DNA of 64,000 nucleotides from contig JAFVCK010000025.1 in assembly GCA_017479265.1 (NCBI GenBank), forward strand, positions 1 to 64,000, read 5' to 3'. The stretch comes from Bacteroidales bacterium. GTDB taxonomy: Bacteria > Bacteroidota > Bacteroidia > Bacteroidales > UBA932. The position numbers and the translations under genes are program-made. Positions within the stretch are counted from its first letter, which is position 1, and each line of letters starts with the position of its first letter. The notes beneath the pieces were generated by a model that had not been told where the DNA came from, searched no databases, and was given only the letters and a program-made list of their open reading frames with translations. Shown in pieces: positions 17,601 through 25,233 of this stretch.

Positions 17601-20070
17601 CAAGGCTCTCGTTTCACTGGAAAATGCCTCCGGAGTGATTTCCCGCAAGTGGGTTGACACTTCAGCCGACGGCGACACGCCCTTCAAGTTCAAGGTTACA
17701 GGCGACATGGCCCCCAACTTCTATGTCCATGTGACCCTGCTCCAGCCTCATGACAATACCGCCAACGACCTGCCTATCCGCATGTACGGCGTACAGCCTG
17801 TCCTGGTGAGCGACAAGGCCTCCCGCCTGGAGCCTGTCATAGACATGGCTTCCACCGTGCATCCCGAGGAGGAATTCACCGTAAAGGTAAGCGAAAAGAG
17901 CGGAAAGCCAATGACTTACACTCTCGCCATAGTGGACGAGGGACTGCTGGACATCACCTCCTTCAAGACCCCCGACCCTTGGAATTCCATGTATGCCCGC
18001 GAGGCTCTGGGAGTTTCCACCTTCGACCTCTACGACGAGGTGATAGGCGCATTCTCCGGCAAGTTCTCGCCCATGCTCGGAATCGGCGGTGACGAGGACA
18101 TGATAACAGGCACCCGCAGGGACAACAGATTCAACGCCGTGGTCAAGTATCTCGGACCTTTCACCGTAAAGAAGGGCTCCCAGACCCATAAGGTACGCCT
18201 CCCCATGTACGTGGGCAGCGTCAGGGTAATGGTCGTGGCCGGCAACAGCGAGGGCGCATACGGCAACGCCGACAAGAGCGTGGCCGTGGTGTCTCCTCTG
18301 ATGGTCGTGCCTACCTTGCCGAGAGTCATTTCCACCAATGAGCAGGTCACCCTGCCCGTGAACGTGTTCGCACTCGAGGAGGGCGTGAAGGATGCCAAGG
18401 TGAGCGTGAAGGTCGAAGGTCCTCTTAGCATCAGCGGTGCTTCCGAGGCTTCCGTAAGCTTTGCAAAGCCCGGTGACGAGATGGTACGTTTCGCCCTCAA
18501 GGCCGGCGGCGAAGGCTTTGCCAAGGTGACGGTTTCCGCCCAGGGCTCCGGCCACAGGACGGCTGAGACCATAAACATTGAGGTGCGCAATCCCGCCCCT
18601 TATGTAACTGCAAGACAGAAAGTTGCCATCGAGAGAGGCAAGAGCGCGAACCTTTCCTGGACCGCCTCCGGCAGCGATGCCAGCGTATCTCTTGAGATTG
18701 CAAGTTTCCCTGCCATAGACTTTACTTCGGCTCTGAAGTTCGTCCGCAGCTATCCTTACAACTGCACCGAGCAGCTTTCCACAAGGGGTATAGTGCTGAC
18801 CCACACCATGGGCCTTGTCTCCGAAGAGGATGCCGAGAAGTCCAAGGCTGCCATACCGGTAGTTCTGCAGGACCTCTACGCCCGTCAGGGTGCTGACGGA
18901 GGCTTCGTGTATTGGCCCGGAATGACAGCCGCAGACACATGGGTCACTTCCATGGCAGGTATATTCCTCGTCAAGGCCAAGGCCCTCGGATTTGACGTAA
19001 GTTCTTCAGTGATAAACCAGTGGGCATCCTTCCAGAAGAAGGCGGTGACCAACTGGAGGAAGTCTTCTTCAGAGAACCTCAGCGACCTGGACCAGGCATT
19101 CAGGCTCTATTCCCTGGCCATAGCCGGAAAGGCCGATGCCGCTTCCATGAACAGGCTCAAGGAGAGCGCTGAACTTACCCTGCAGGCCCGTCTGATGCTC
19201 GCCTCGGCATACGCCGTGACAGGAAAGCAGAAGGTCGCCCAGGAACTGCTCGAAGGCAGGAACATGGAGTTCGCCCAGTACGATAACGACCGCATATCCT
19301 ACGGTTCCTCCACCAGGGACAAGGCTATGGCCACTGAGACCATGGCTCTGCTTGGCAACATACCCGCAGCCCTCGACCTGTCCGCTGAACTTGCCGAAGT
19401 GTTCGGAAGAGGATGGTATTCCACGCAGGAAATGGCATTCGCCGCTTTGGCAATGTCCCGCCTGGCAGGGGCCGTCAACAATGCGGCCCTCGACTGCACC
19501 ATAGACGGAAAGGCTGTCAAGTCCGCACAACCCGTATATACCGCAGCCCTCAATCCCGCCGCAGGCAAGACTGACGTAAGCAACTCCTCAGCAGGTACAG
19601 TGTATGCTTCGCTCATCACCGTCAGCAGGCCCGAGGGTCCTGTCAGCGCAGCCGCCGAAGGCCTCAGGCTCAAGGTCAGCTATGTTGACATGGACGGCAA
19701 GGAAGTCAATCCAGCCTCCCTGCAGCAGGGCAGCGAGATAACCGCCGTAATCACGGTTACCAACACTTCCCTGGCCCGTTCCCTCGGCAACATGGCCCTT
19801 GTGCAGCTGATTCCTTCAGGATGGGAAATCCGCAACGACAGGCTCACCGGAGCCTCCGTGAACAGCTCCGCATACACCTACAGGGACATCCGCGACGACC
19901 GCAACATCTGGTACTTCGACCTGCCCGCAGGCACTGCCAAGACCTTCAAGACAAGCCTCAGGGCGGCCTACGAGGGCACGTTCGTGCTGCCTTCTGTCAG
20001 CTGCGAGGCCATGTACGACCCCCATGTCTATGCTCATACAGCATCGGGCAGCGCCAGTGTGAGCAGATAA
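14635..20070 (+). CDS. Bacterial alpha-2-macroglobulin (thioester-type) lipoprotein
   Basis: Very large lipoprotein of 1811 residues with a signal peptide ending at Cys23 (ASVLSGC). It matches bacterial alpha-2-macroglobulins of the YfhM type, which trap attacking proteases: MG domains with KGYVYGERGVWRPGDTLHV mid-protein, the A2M core with GPFTVKKGSQTHKVRLPMYV near residues 1170-1190, and the thioester motif Cys1377-Thr-Glu-Gln1380 inside YNCTEQLSTRG. The Cys and Gln that form the thioester are both present, unlike in the thioester-lacking YfaS type. The stop overlaps the start of pbpC (TAATG), the same pairing with PBP1C seen in many Gram-negatives, where A2M is thought to guard the periplasm after peptidoglycan damage. 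Confidence 0.93.
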   Translation: MTTGSFKKICLAVLCAASVLSGCKNAPKQPSADFAGIVKAYTGRAITEGGKVRVEFTIPARGTVTGEALPSGTVSFSPKIAGQAVWTSPSGIEFVPESGSLKSGQTYTCSVNLQKLLGLKDPSMATFSFPVRVAEKLASVEIDRMVIPASDPVSATVEGIITLSQAADEQTVKALLPGATVTPASSADKWNYSIAGIKRDGGDSEYTVKLKDAGGFSAVGQTSITIPGINGDFRAMATNIDESGSPFIDIMFSDPLKTGGLASGEYSISGVGRAWREVSDNIMTIHFDRRTADEIVVNLHDIIRSADGRKIVSGYTARFASDRALPSVEILANGNILPDDKNLILPFRATGLYAVDLSVIKIYESNVLQFLQENSLSGDDGLRRSGRKILSKTIQLDGGPDYSLPHDYSVDLSGLFRQESGAIYRIRLSFKKEYSIWNGTGKASDMEYLAESGYGDDTWDYPSPWYYENFYNWEKYEWKDRDNPATDSYYMVESRFPVINLLASNIGLIAKYADSGKLWVNTNDIVSAAPMGGAEISVYNYQLQNIGSGKTSGEGMATIDLSGKPFIVTAKKGGSTAYLKVGEGFQKSLSRFDTGGKRIERGLKGYVYGERGVWRPGDTLHVTLLLGDKEKRVPEGHPATLELYGPEGQFRCKQICPGGTDGFYPFTIPTYQDDPTGLWNAYIKVGGATFHKALRIETVKPNRLKVETSLGGNLLKGGERTPVSVNSRWLTGPAASGLQASVSMTLSGRATSFKGFEGYVFNNPTATFTSSEHSLWSGRLDSDGKASAIVTLPSAGDAPGMLNAIVYSSVMEEGGDESFITEAYRYSPFKAYVGVKAPGDDLETDKDNIFKVAVVSPEGERVAGHRLQYKVFKLNWSWWWENNADELGAYVNGNGSEVWDSGIITSGKQDSEIKVRVDYPEWGRFLVYVKDLDSGHVSGMVSFIDWPAYRGRADRRDPDAITMLSFSTDKKSYEAGETATVYIPAAKNGKALVSLENASGVISRKWVDTSADGDTPFKFKVTGDMAPNFYVHVTLLQPHDNTANDLPIRMYGVQPVLVSDKASRLEPVIDMASTVHPEEEFTVKVSEKSGKPMTYTLAIVDEGLLDITSFKTPDPWNSMYAREALGVSTFDLYDEVIGAFSGKFSPMLGIGGDEDMITGTRRDNRFNAVVKYLGPFTVKKGSQTHKVRLPMYVGSVRVMVVAGNSEGAYGNADKSVAVVSPLMVVPTLPRVISTNEQVTLPVNVFALEEGVKDAKVSVKVEGPLSISGASEASVSFAKPGDEMVRFALKAGGEGFAKVTVSAQGSGHRTAETINIEVRNPAPYVTARQKVAIERGKSANLSWTASGSDASVSLEIASFPAIDFTSALKFVRSYPYNCTEQLSTRGIVLTHTMGLVSEEDAEKSKAAIPVVLQDLYARQGADGGFVYWPGMTAADTWVTSMAGIFLVKAKALGFDVSSSVINQWASFQKKAVTNWRKSSSENLSDLDQAFRLYSLAIAGKADAASMNRLKESAELTLQARLMLASAYAVTGKQKVAQELLEGRNMEFAQYDNDRISYGSSTRDKAMATETMALLGNIPAALDLSAELAEVFGRGWYSTQEMAFAALAMSRLAGAVNNAALDCTIDGKAVKSAQPVYTAALNPAAGKTDVSNSSAGTVYASLITVSRPEGPVSAAAEGLRLKVSYVDMDGKEVNPASLQQGSEITAVITVTNTSLARSLGNMALVQLIPSGWEIRNDRLTGASVNSSAYTYRDIRDDRNIWYFDLPAGTAKTFKTSLRAAYEGTFVLPSVSCEAMYDPHVYAHTASGSASVSR

Positions 20071-22265
20071 TGTCCGGGCGGAAGACAATAATTTATGGTA
20101 TCCTGGCAGTTCTGCTGTCAGGATACTTGTTTTGTCTTCCACGCGACCTTTTCAAGGACACCTCCTATTCAACCGTCGTCACCGACTACAGGGGGGAACT
20201 TCTGGGAGCGCGAACGGCCTCGGACGGACAGTGGAGGTTTCCGCCCGTGGACAGCGTGCCAAGCAAATACGCCGAGGCAGTCATACGCTTCGAGGACAGG
20301 CACTTCCGCCACCATCCGGGAGTCAATCCCGTATCCATATTGAGGGCTCTTCGGGACAACATTCGCGCAGGCCATATTTCCTCCGGAGGCAGCACCCTCA
20401 CCATGCAGGTGATACGCCTTTCGCGGGGCCGGGAGAGGACCCTGTGGCAGAAAATGGTGGAGGCCGTGCTTGCTACCCGTGCGGAACTTCGGTACAGCAA
20501 GGACGAGATACTGGCCCTGTACGCATCCCACGCCCCTTTCGGGGGCAATGTTGTGGGTCTTGAGGCCGCCTCGTGGAGATATTTCGGACGGCCTCCCCAG
20601 GACCTTTCTTGGGGAGAGGCCGCTACCCTCGCGGTGCTCCCGAATTCGCCTTCTTCCATGCACCCGGGCAAGAACCGCGAGCGGCTGCTTCAAAAACGCA
20701 ACCGCCTGCTGCACGGACTTTTGGAAGACGGGGTCATTGACGAAGCCACCTGCGACCTTGCCTGCGAAGAGCCGCTTCCCGACTCCCCCTCTCCGCTGCC
20801 GTCATACGCCTCCTCCCTGACGGAGTACTGGTGCAAGGCCGCTCCCGGACAGAGGATACGCACCTCCATACGGCTGCCTCTGCAAAAGCAGGTGGATGCC
20901 GTGGCAGACCGCTGGAGCGACGAACTGGACAGAGGCGGGGTCTCAGACCTTGCGGTAGTGGTGATGGATGTCCACAGCGGGGAGACCATAGCATACGTGG
21001 GCAATGCCTCTCCTTACCGGCAAAGGGCCGGAGCGCAGGTGGACATTGCTTCGGCACCTCGCAGCACAGGCAGCATACTCAAGCCACTGCTATACTGCGC
21101 CCTGCTTGATGAAGGCGGCATGCTGCCCCGCACACTGCTGCCCGACATACCTGTCAATTTCGGAGGTTTCTCGCCTCAGAATTTCGACATGCAGTTCTCC
21201 GGGGCCGTACATGCTGACGAAGCCCTGACAAGGTCTCTCAACGTGCCGGCCGTATATATGCTTAGAGAATACGGCGTGGCAAAGTTCTACGGACTTCTCC
21301 GAAGGCTTGGGATGAGCACCCTGACCAGGGACCCTTCTGTCTATGGCCTGTCGCTGATACTCGGCGGTGCCGAAGGAAAGCTGAAAGATATGACAGCAAT
21401 CTATGCGGGAATGTCAAAGGCCTACCAATCAGAAACTTGCGAGCCGTTTGGCAGGACCGCCCTGTATTACACCCTGTCCGCTCTCCAGGAGCTTGGCCGC
21501 CCCGACGAACTGGACCTTAGGATGGTGCGCTCAGCCCGAAGGGTTTCCTGGAAGACAGGCACCAGCTATGGATTCAGGGATGCCTGGGCCATAGGGACTG
21601 ACCCCGACTATGCAGTGGGCGTATGGGCGGGCAATGCAATGGGCCGGGGCGTGTCCGGACTTACAGGAGGTCGTACTGCCGGGCCTGTGATGTTCGATGT
21701 GTTCAATCTGCTTCCCCCTGCTTCGGCCGACAATGCATACGCTCAGGGCTCCCGTTTTCTGGAGCCTGTTGACGGAGAATATATAAGGGCTGCCGTATGC
21801 CGTGAATCGGGCCATCTGGCATGCCTTTGGTGCAGCGAAAAGGACACCCTGATGCTGCCTCCCAACGCCCTTCGCAGCGAGAGTTGCCCCTACCACAGGG
21901 AGGTGGACGGACAGAGCCGCTTCCTGCTGCCCCCGTCCATGGAATGGTACTACAGGCAGAACCATCCCGAATACAAGGCATATACCCCGAGCAGGGGCGA
22001 AGCGGCCGTCATGGAATTCATATATCCATCGCCTGGAGCGGACATCTCAATCCCCCGCCAGCTGGACGGCAGCATACGAGGAGTAGTATTCAATCTCGCC
22101 CACCGCAACCCGGACAAGACAGTCTGGTGGCATCTTGACAACGAATACGCCGGAGAGACCAAGTATCTCCATCAGCTCACCTTGACCCCCTCCCCGGGCA
22201 GGCACACCATAACCGTCGTCGACTCCGATGCCAACACCCTCTCCATATCTTTTACCATAGAATAA
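20070..22265 (+). CDS. pbpC: Penicillin-binding protein 1C (bifunctional peptidoglycan synthase)
   Basis: Inner-membrane peptidoglycan glycosyltransferase/transpeptidase of 731 residues. The start at 20070 is chosen because it overlaps the A2M stop and begins just before a single membrane anchor (about residues 7-23). The GT51 domain has EDRHFRHHPG with catalytic Glu75 and GGSTLTMQVIRL. The transpeptidase domain has Ser335-x-x-Lys338 (GSILK), Ser389-Leu-Asn391, and Lys495-Thr-Gly. The last 90 or so residues form the BiPBP_C domain typical of PBP1C. It is translationally coupled to the A2M gene, consistent with a joint role in cell wall defence and repair. No clear terminator follows. Confidence 0.95.
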   Translation: MSGRKTIIYGILAVLLSGYLFCLPRDLFKDTSYSTVVTDYRGELLGARTASDGQWRFPPVDSVPSKYAEAVIRFEDRHFRHHPGVNPVSILRALRDNIRAGHISSGGSTLTMQVIRLSRGRERTLWQKMVEAVLATRAELRYSKDEILALYASHAPFGGNVVGLEAASWRYFGRPPQDLSWGEAATLAVLPNSPSSMHPGKNRERLLQKRNRLLHGLLEDGVIDEATCDLACEEPLPDSPSPLPSYASSLTEYWCKAAPGQRIRTSIRLPLQKQVDAVADRWSDELDRGGVSDLAVVVMDVHSGETIAYVGNASPYRQRAGAQVDIASAPRSTGSILKPLLYCALLDEGGMLPRTLLPDIPVNFGGFSPQNFDMQFSGAVHADEALTRSLNVPAVYMLREYGVAKFYGLLRRLGMSTLTRDPSVYGLSLILGGAEGKLKDMTAIYAGMSKAYQSETCEPFGRTALYYTLSALQELGRPDELDLRMVRSARRVSWKTGTSYGFRDAWAIGTDPDYAVGVWAGNAMGRGVSGLTGGRTAGPVMFDVFNLLPPASADNAYAQGSRFLEPVDGEYIRAAVCRESGHLACLWCSEKDTLMLPPNALRSESCPYHREVDGQSRFLLPPSMEWYYRQNHPEYKAYTPSRGEAAVMEFIYPSPGADISIPRQLDGSIRGVVFNLAHRNPDKTVWWHLDNEYAGETKYLHQLTLTPSPGRHTITVVDSDANTLSISFTIE

Positions 22266-22349
22266 CACAAAGAGTCTGTTTGTTTCGCCAATTTGTCCAG
22301 TGGAGGAGATTTTTTTGGGGGACAATGGATACATTAGTAAAAAAATTAC

Positions 22350-22357
22350 TATATTTG
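22350..22357 (+). promoter_or_regulatory. Candidate promoter element of the adhesin/peptide leader
   Basis: TATATTTG matches TAnnTTTG, with no good TTTG at the expected upstream distance. A start just downstream would give a leader of about 185 bases before the small peptide ATG at 22549, containing a G9 tract and a terminator hairpin. The 283-base gap 22266-22548 holds these elements and nothing else I can identify. Confidence 0.4.
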
Positions 22358-22431
22358 TAGACACAATTAGCCATTGCCAATGCCGAATTCAAGCATAATA
22401 CTGACTTGCGCTGCCGCTCTCCTGGCCATAC

Positions 22432-22440
22432 GGGGGGGGG
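22432..22440 (+). repeat. Homopolymeric G9 tract in the leader region
   Basis: Nine consecutive G bases lie between the candidate promoter at 22350 and the leader terminator at 22477. Such tracts are prone to slipped-strand length changes, and this one stands upstream of a surface-lipoprotein gene. Confidence 0.9.
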
Positions 22441-22476
22441 TAGAAATAACATGTAATTTTTTGAAAATATAATATG

Positions 22477-22515
22477 ACGCCACATCTGCACGCATGTGCA
22501 GGTGTGGCGTTTTTG
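22477..22515 (+). terminator. Leader terminator/attenuator upstream of small peptide gene
   Basis: ACGCCACATCTGCAC (22477-22491) pairs with GTGCAGGTGTGGCGT (22496-22510) around a GCAT loop, with one T-G wobble in a 15-bp stem, followed by TTTTG. It is a strong intrinsic terminator placed 33 bases before the ATG at 22549. It may end transcription from pbpC or act as an attenuator for the downstream peptide and adhesin genes. Confidence 0.75.
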
Positions 22516-22548
22516 TTTACGCATATTGATTAACTAAATAGTTTTGCA

Positions 22549-22722
22549 ATGAACACTAATTCAAAATTCAACCAAAGCGATTATGTGTCTCCGCAGTGCG
22601 AGCAGATAATCGTGTCACTGGAGAACGGACTGCTTGCAGGCTCAGACCCCATACAGTCCGTCAACAGCTTCAAAATCAACAAATTCGACAACCCTCAAGA
22701 TGACGATGACAACTGGTTCTAA
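22549..22722 (+). CDS. Small peptide of a YxxPxxE family (57 residues), upstream of GLUG lipoprotein
   Basis: A short gene with ATG at 22549 and TAA at 22720-22722, ending only 4 bases before the next start codon. The product has a conserved-looking core, pattern YxxPxxExIxVxxExxxLxG, at residues about 12-31, then a variable section and an acidic end DDDDNWF. The peptide gene at 45740-45862 shares the same core pattern, spaced identically, and also lies directly upstream of a fimbrillin-like lipoprotein gene. Two copies with the same placement argue that it is a real gene. There is no signal peptide by eye. Function is unknown; possibilities are a secreted peptide precursor cut after the core, or an accessory to the downstream lipoprotein. 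Confidence 0.7.
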   Translation: MNTNSKFNQSDYVSPQCEQIIVSLENGLLAGSDPIQSVNSFKINKFDNPQDDDDNWF

Positions 22723-22726
22723 GATT

Positions 22727-25105
22727 ATGAAACGCACATTCAAATATTTTGCGCTGGCCGTAATGGCAGCCGCAGCACTCTCCTGCGCAAAGGAGACTGC
22801 CCCCCTCACTGAGGATGTCAACCCCAACAAGCCTGTTGAGGAAGTTACCAACCCCGCAACCGACGGCAAGTATCTGCTCAGTTTCGGTGCTACCATCACC
22901 CCCGCCACCAAGGTGAATCTCAATCTCGACTCCTCCGATGCTGCCGCTTTCGAAGAGGGCGACCGGGTACTCGTTGTCGTAGGTGACAATTCTGCCATAT
23001 ACAGCTATAACGGATCTAAATTCATTCCCGCAGCCGAGGCAATCGAAGTCGGTGAGAGCGCAATAGAATTCTACTATCCTGTAAATGCCGCAGGCTACGG
23101 ATTCGCACTGGACGGCAACGCTGTCAAGTTCACCATGCCCGAAGCTGCAACGGCTCAGGATGACCTTGGCGACAAGAACCCCCTTGCAGGCTATGTTGCA
23201 GCGGGCGACCACTCCGAGCTCTCCGAGGTGGCCTTCAACAATGTCGGCTCCATTCTTCGCGTTAAGCTGACAGGTACAGGCACTCTCACTTCCCTGACCC
23301 TTTCCAACGGCACCGCAGCCATTGCCTCGGGAAGCGAATATACCGTGTCAAGAGGCAGTGACACTCCTGCAATCAGCACCGAGGCTACCGGCACGCAAAT
23401 AACTGTTACCAAAAATGTTACGCTCGGAGACACAGCAATAGATTTCTTCTTCCTGCTGCCTTCAAGCGGTACCATGGACAACATGAAGGTGACCGCGAAG
23501 ATGGCTTCCGCCGTCACATATTTTGGCACCGCCGTTGAGAATTTCTATCTGACCCGTTCAGGCGACCTGACACTTGCCCGCAACAAAATCTACACTGTCT
23601 CCTTCAACGCAGGCATCCTGTTCTCAGGCGGCACCGGCACGAGCGAAGATCCTTTCATCATCGCCAATGCACGCGACTTCAGGAGCATACAGAGCTATAC
23701 CGTGAACGGCTATGGCGAAATCGCCGCGAGCAACTTCCTTTCCGCATACTATGAGCAGTCCGCCGACATTGACTTTGCAAATGCGAACCTCACTCCCATC
23801 GGAACCGCAAGCGCTCCCTTCACCGGAGTATATGATGGTGCTTCAAAGACTCTGGACAACTTCAAGATTTCCATAGATGATTTTGCTGGATTGTTCGGCG
23901 TTATCAGCGGCACGGCAAAGAATATTGTTGTAGGAGCGAATGCAGCAATTTCAACTACCGTTGATGATAAAGGTGCCGGCGCAATAGCAGGTAAAATTAT
24001 TGCGGGAGAAATCTCAGGATGTACTAACAATGCAACCGTAAAATGCACAAAATCTTCCGGTAATTCATACGTAGGCGGAATTGTTGGCCTCGCTAATAAT
24101 TTAACCGCAGATGTTACAATCAGCGACTGTGTAAACAATGGCGCAGTTACTTGCAACATTTTCGCCGGTGGCATAGCCGGTTCGGTCAATGGAGGTTCTT
24201 TCGATGCAACAGTATTTAAATGTAGGAATAATGCGGCCATAACCGCGAACGGATCAAATGCTGGAGGTATCGCCGGAGCACTCTATAAAGGCACTGTCAA
24301 CCTTTGCTACGGAGGAACCGCCACGCAAGCAAGCAATTATCCTACAGGTGGTTCTATTATAAAGACTATATCAAGAGCCGGTGGACTCGTAGGAATCATG
24401 AATAATGCAAATGCCTGGGTTATCAACAGTTCTTCAAGAGCGTTTGTTTGGACAACAGGAGGCAACAATGAAAGTTATAAATCAGCTGCGGGAGGGCTTG
24501 TTGGCTATATCAACAACAACGGAGGACATATCGTCAACTGCGTACATTGGAACATGAACGTAACCAACACCGGAGTAACAACTGCGGCAAATGCAAAAGG
24601 TAAAATTGCCGTTGGCGGAATCGTCGGTTACAATAGCTCTGCCAATGGTTACATAGCCAACTGTTACACTCAGCGGCAAGGAAATGCTTTGGGCTGTTAT
24701 AAAGTCTCAAGCACGACTATGAGTGCTGTCTGCTTAGCTAACAACACTGACGGCACCTGGATTGGTCAAATTTATGGCTATAATAACGGTACGGCTATAA
24801 ACTGCTATTATTCCACATATCAGACTGGACTAGGAACCAATGGCGGAACCGACCATATCACAGGCGTTGCAAACGGTGTAAAAAACGGCACTGAAGATGC
24901 AAGTGATGTAAGTATATACAATGCCGAAGGTTCCTCCGTTATCAACACTGTTACAGGAAAACTTTGGGAAATCCTCGATGCGGGCAAAGGGCAAACAGGA
25001 TGGAGCGGTTCAGATGATATGAGCTGGACACATTATACAAGTGGCACTTTGGAAGTCGCTATTCCCACTGTAATCCTTGAAGCAGGGAGTGAGTTCTACC
25101 TTTAG
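22727..25105 (+). CDS. Fimbrillin-like lipoprotein with GLUG repeats (putative adhesin)
   Basis: Surface lipoprotein of 792 residues. The start at 22727 is chosen because it opens a clear lipoprotein signal (Cys20 in AAALSC) and comes 4 bases after the small peptide stop. Residues about 30-300 resemble the fimbrillin-like modules seen elsewhere in this window (KYLLSFGATI, LFEEGDRV-type segment, late DFFFLLPSS). From about residue 305 a GGTGTSEDPFIIANARDF segment opens a repeat region of GLUG type with recurrent GGIVG, GGIAG and GGLVG turns. Such repeats occur in bacterial adhesins and stack as a beta-solenoid. The repeat half is visibly more AT-rich than the first half and the neighbours, suggesting recombination or a separate origin. 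Confidence 0.75.
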   Translation: MKRTFKYFALAVMAAAALSCAKETAPLTEDVNPNKPVEEVTNPATDGKYLLSFGATITPATKVNLNLDSSDAAAFEEGDRVLVVVGDNSAIYSYNGSKFIPAAEAIEVGESAIEFYYPVNAAGYGFALDGNAVKFTMPEAATAQDDLGDKNPLAGYVAAGDHSELSEVAFNNVGSILRVKLTGTGTLTSLTLSNGTAAIASGSEYTVSRGSDTPAISTEATGTQITVTKNVTLGDTAIDFFFLLPSSGTMDNMKVTAKMASAVTYFGTAVENFYLTRSGDLTLARNKIYTVSFNAGILFSGGTGTSEDPFIIANARDFRSIQSYTVNGYGEIAASNFLSAYYEQSADIDFANANLTPIGTASAPFTGVYDGASKTLDNFKISIDDFAGLFGVISGTAKNIVVGANAAISTTVDDKGAGAIAGKIIAGEISGCTNNATVKCTKSSGNSYVGGIVGLANNLTADVTISDCVNNGAVTCNIFAGGIAGSVNGGSFDATVFKCRNNAAITANGSNAGGIAGALYKGTVNLCYGGTATQASNYPTGGSIIKTISRAGGLVGIMNNANAWVINSSSRAFVWTTGGNNESYKSAAGGLVGYINNNGGHIVNCVHWNMNVTNTGVTTAANAKGKIAVGGIVGYNSSANGYIANCYTQRQGNALGCYKVSSTTMSAVCLANNTDGTWIGQIYGYNNGTAINCYYSTYQTGLGTNGGTDHITGVANGVKNGTEDASDVSIYNAEGSSVINTVTGKLWEILDAGKGQTGWSGSDDMSWTHYTSGTLEVAIPTVILEAGSEFYL

Positions 25106-25178
25106 CCTCACCTCGGGAATGAAAAACTCCCGGGCACTCACAGATAAGCCCATTTGAAACCAAAACTTATTATAACCT

Positions 25179-25212
25179 GCGACCGCTATTCTAGTGGCGG
25201 CCGCTTGTTTTA
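25179..25212 (+). terminator. Leader/terminator hairpin before the fimbrillin-SGNH gene
   Basis: GCGACCGCTA (25179-25188) pairs with TGGCGGCCGC (25195-25204) with one mismatch and one wobble, loop TTCTAG, followed by TTGTTTTAT. It lies 74 bases after the GLUG gene and 22 bases before the next ATG. It repeats the layout of the hairpin at 22477, so it may reduce or gate entry into the downstream operon. Confidence 0.55.
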
Positions 25213-25233
25213 TAAAAGAGAAAACAGCATAAA

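Noticed and set aside
17662..18804. Minus-strand open frame (380 codons) within the A2M gene
   Set aside because: Lies across the A2M core and next to the thioester region on the opposite strand; no signal peptide or motif.
19821..20069. 83-codon upstream extension of pbpC
   Set aside because: It overlaps the end of the A2M gene out of frame; the ATG at 20070 is coupled to the A2M stop and begins the normal PBP1C membrane anchor.
22266..22470. Possible non-coding RNA gene in the gap after pbpC
   Set aside because: Apart from the promoter-like box, the G tract and the leader hairpin I find no folded RNA family or tRNA-like structure that I can support.
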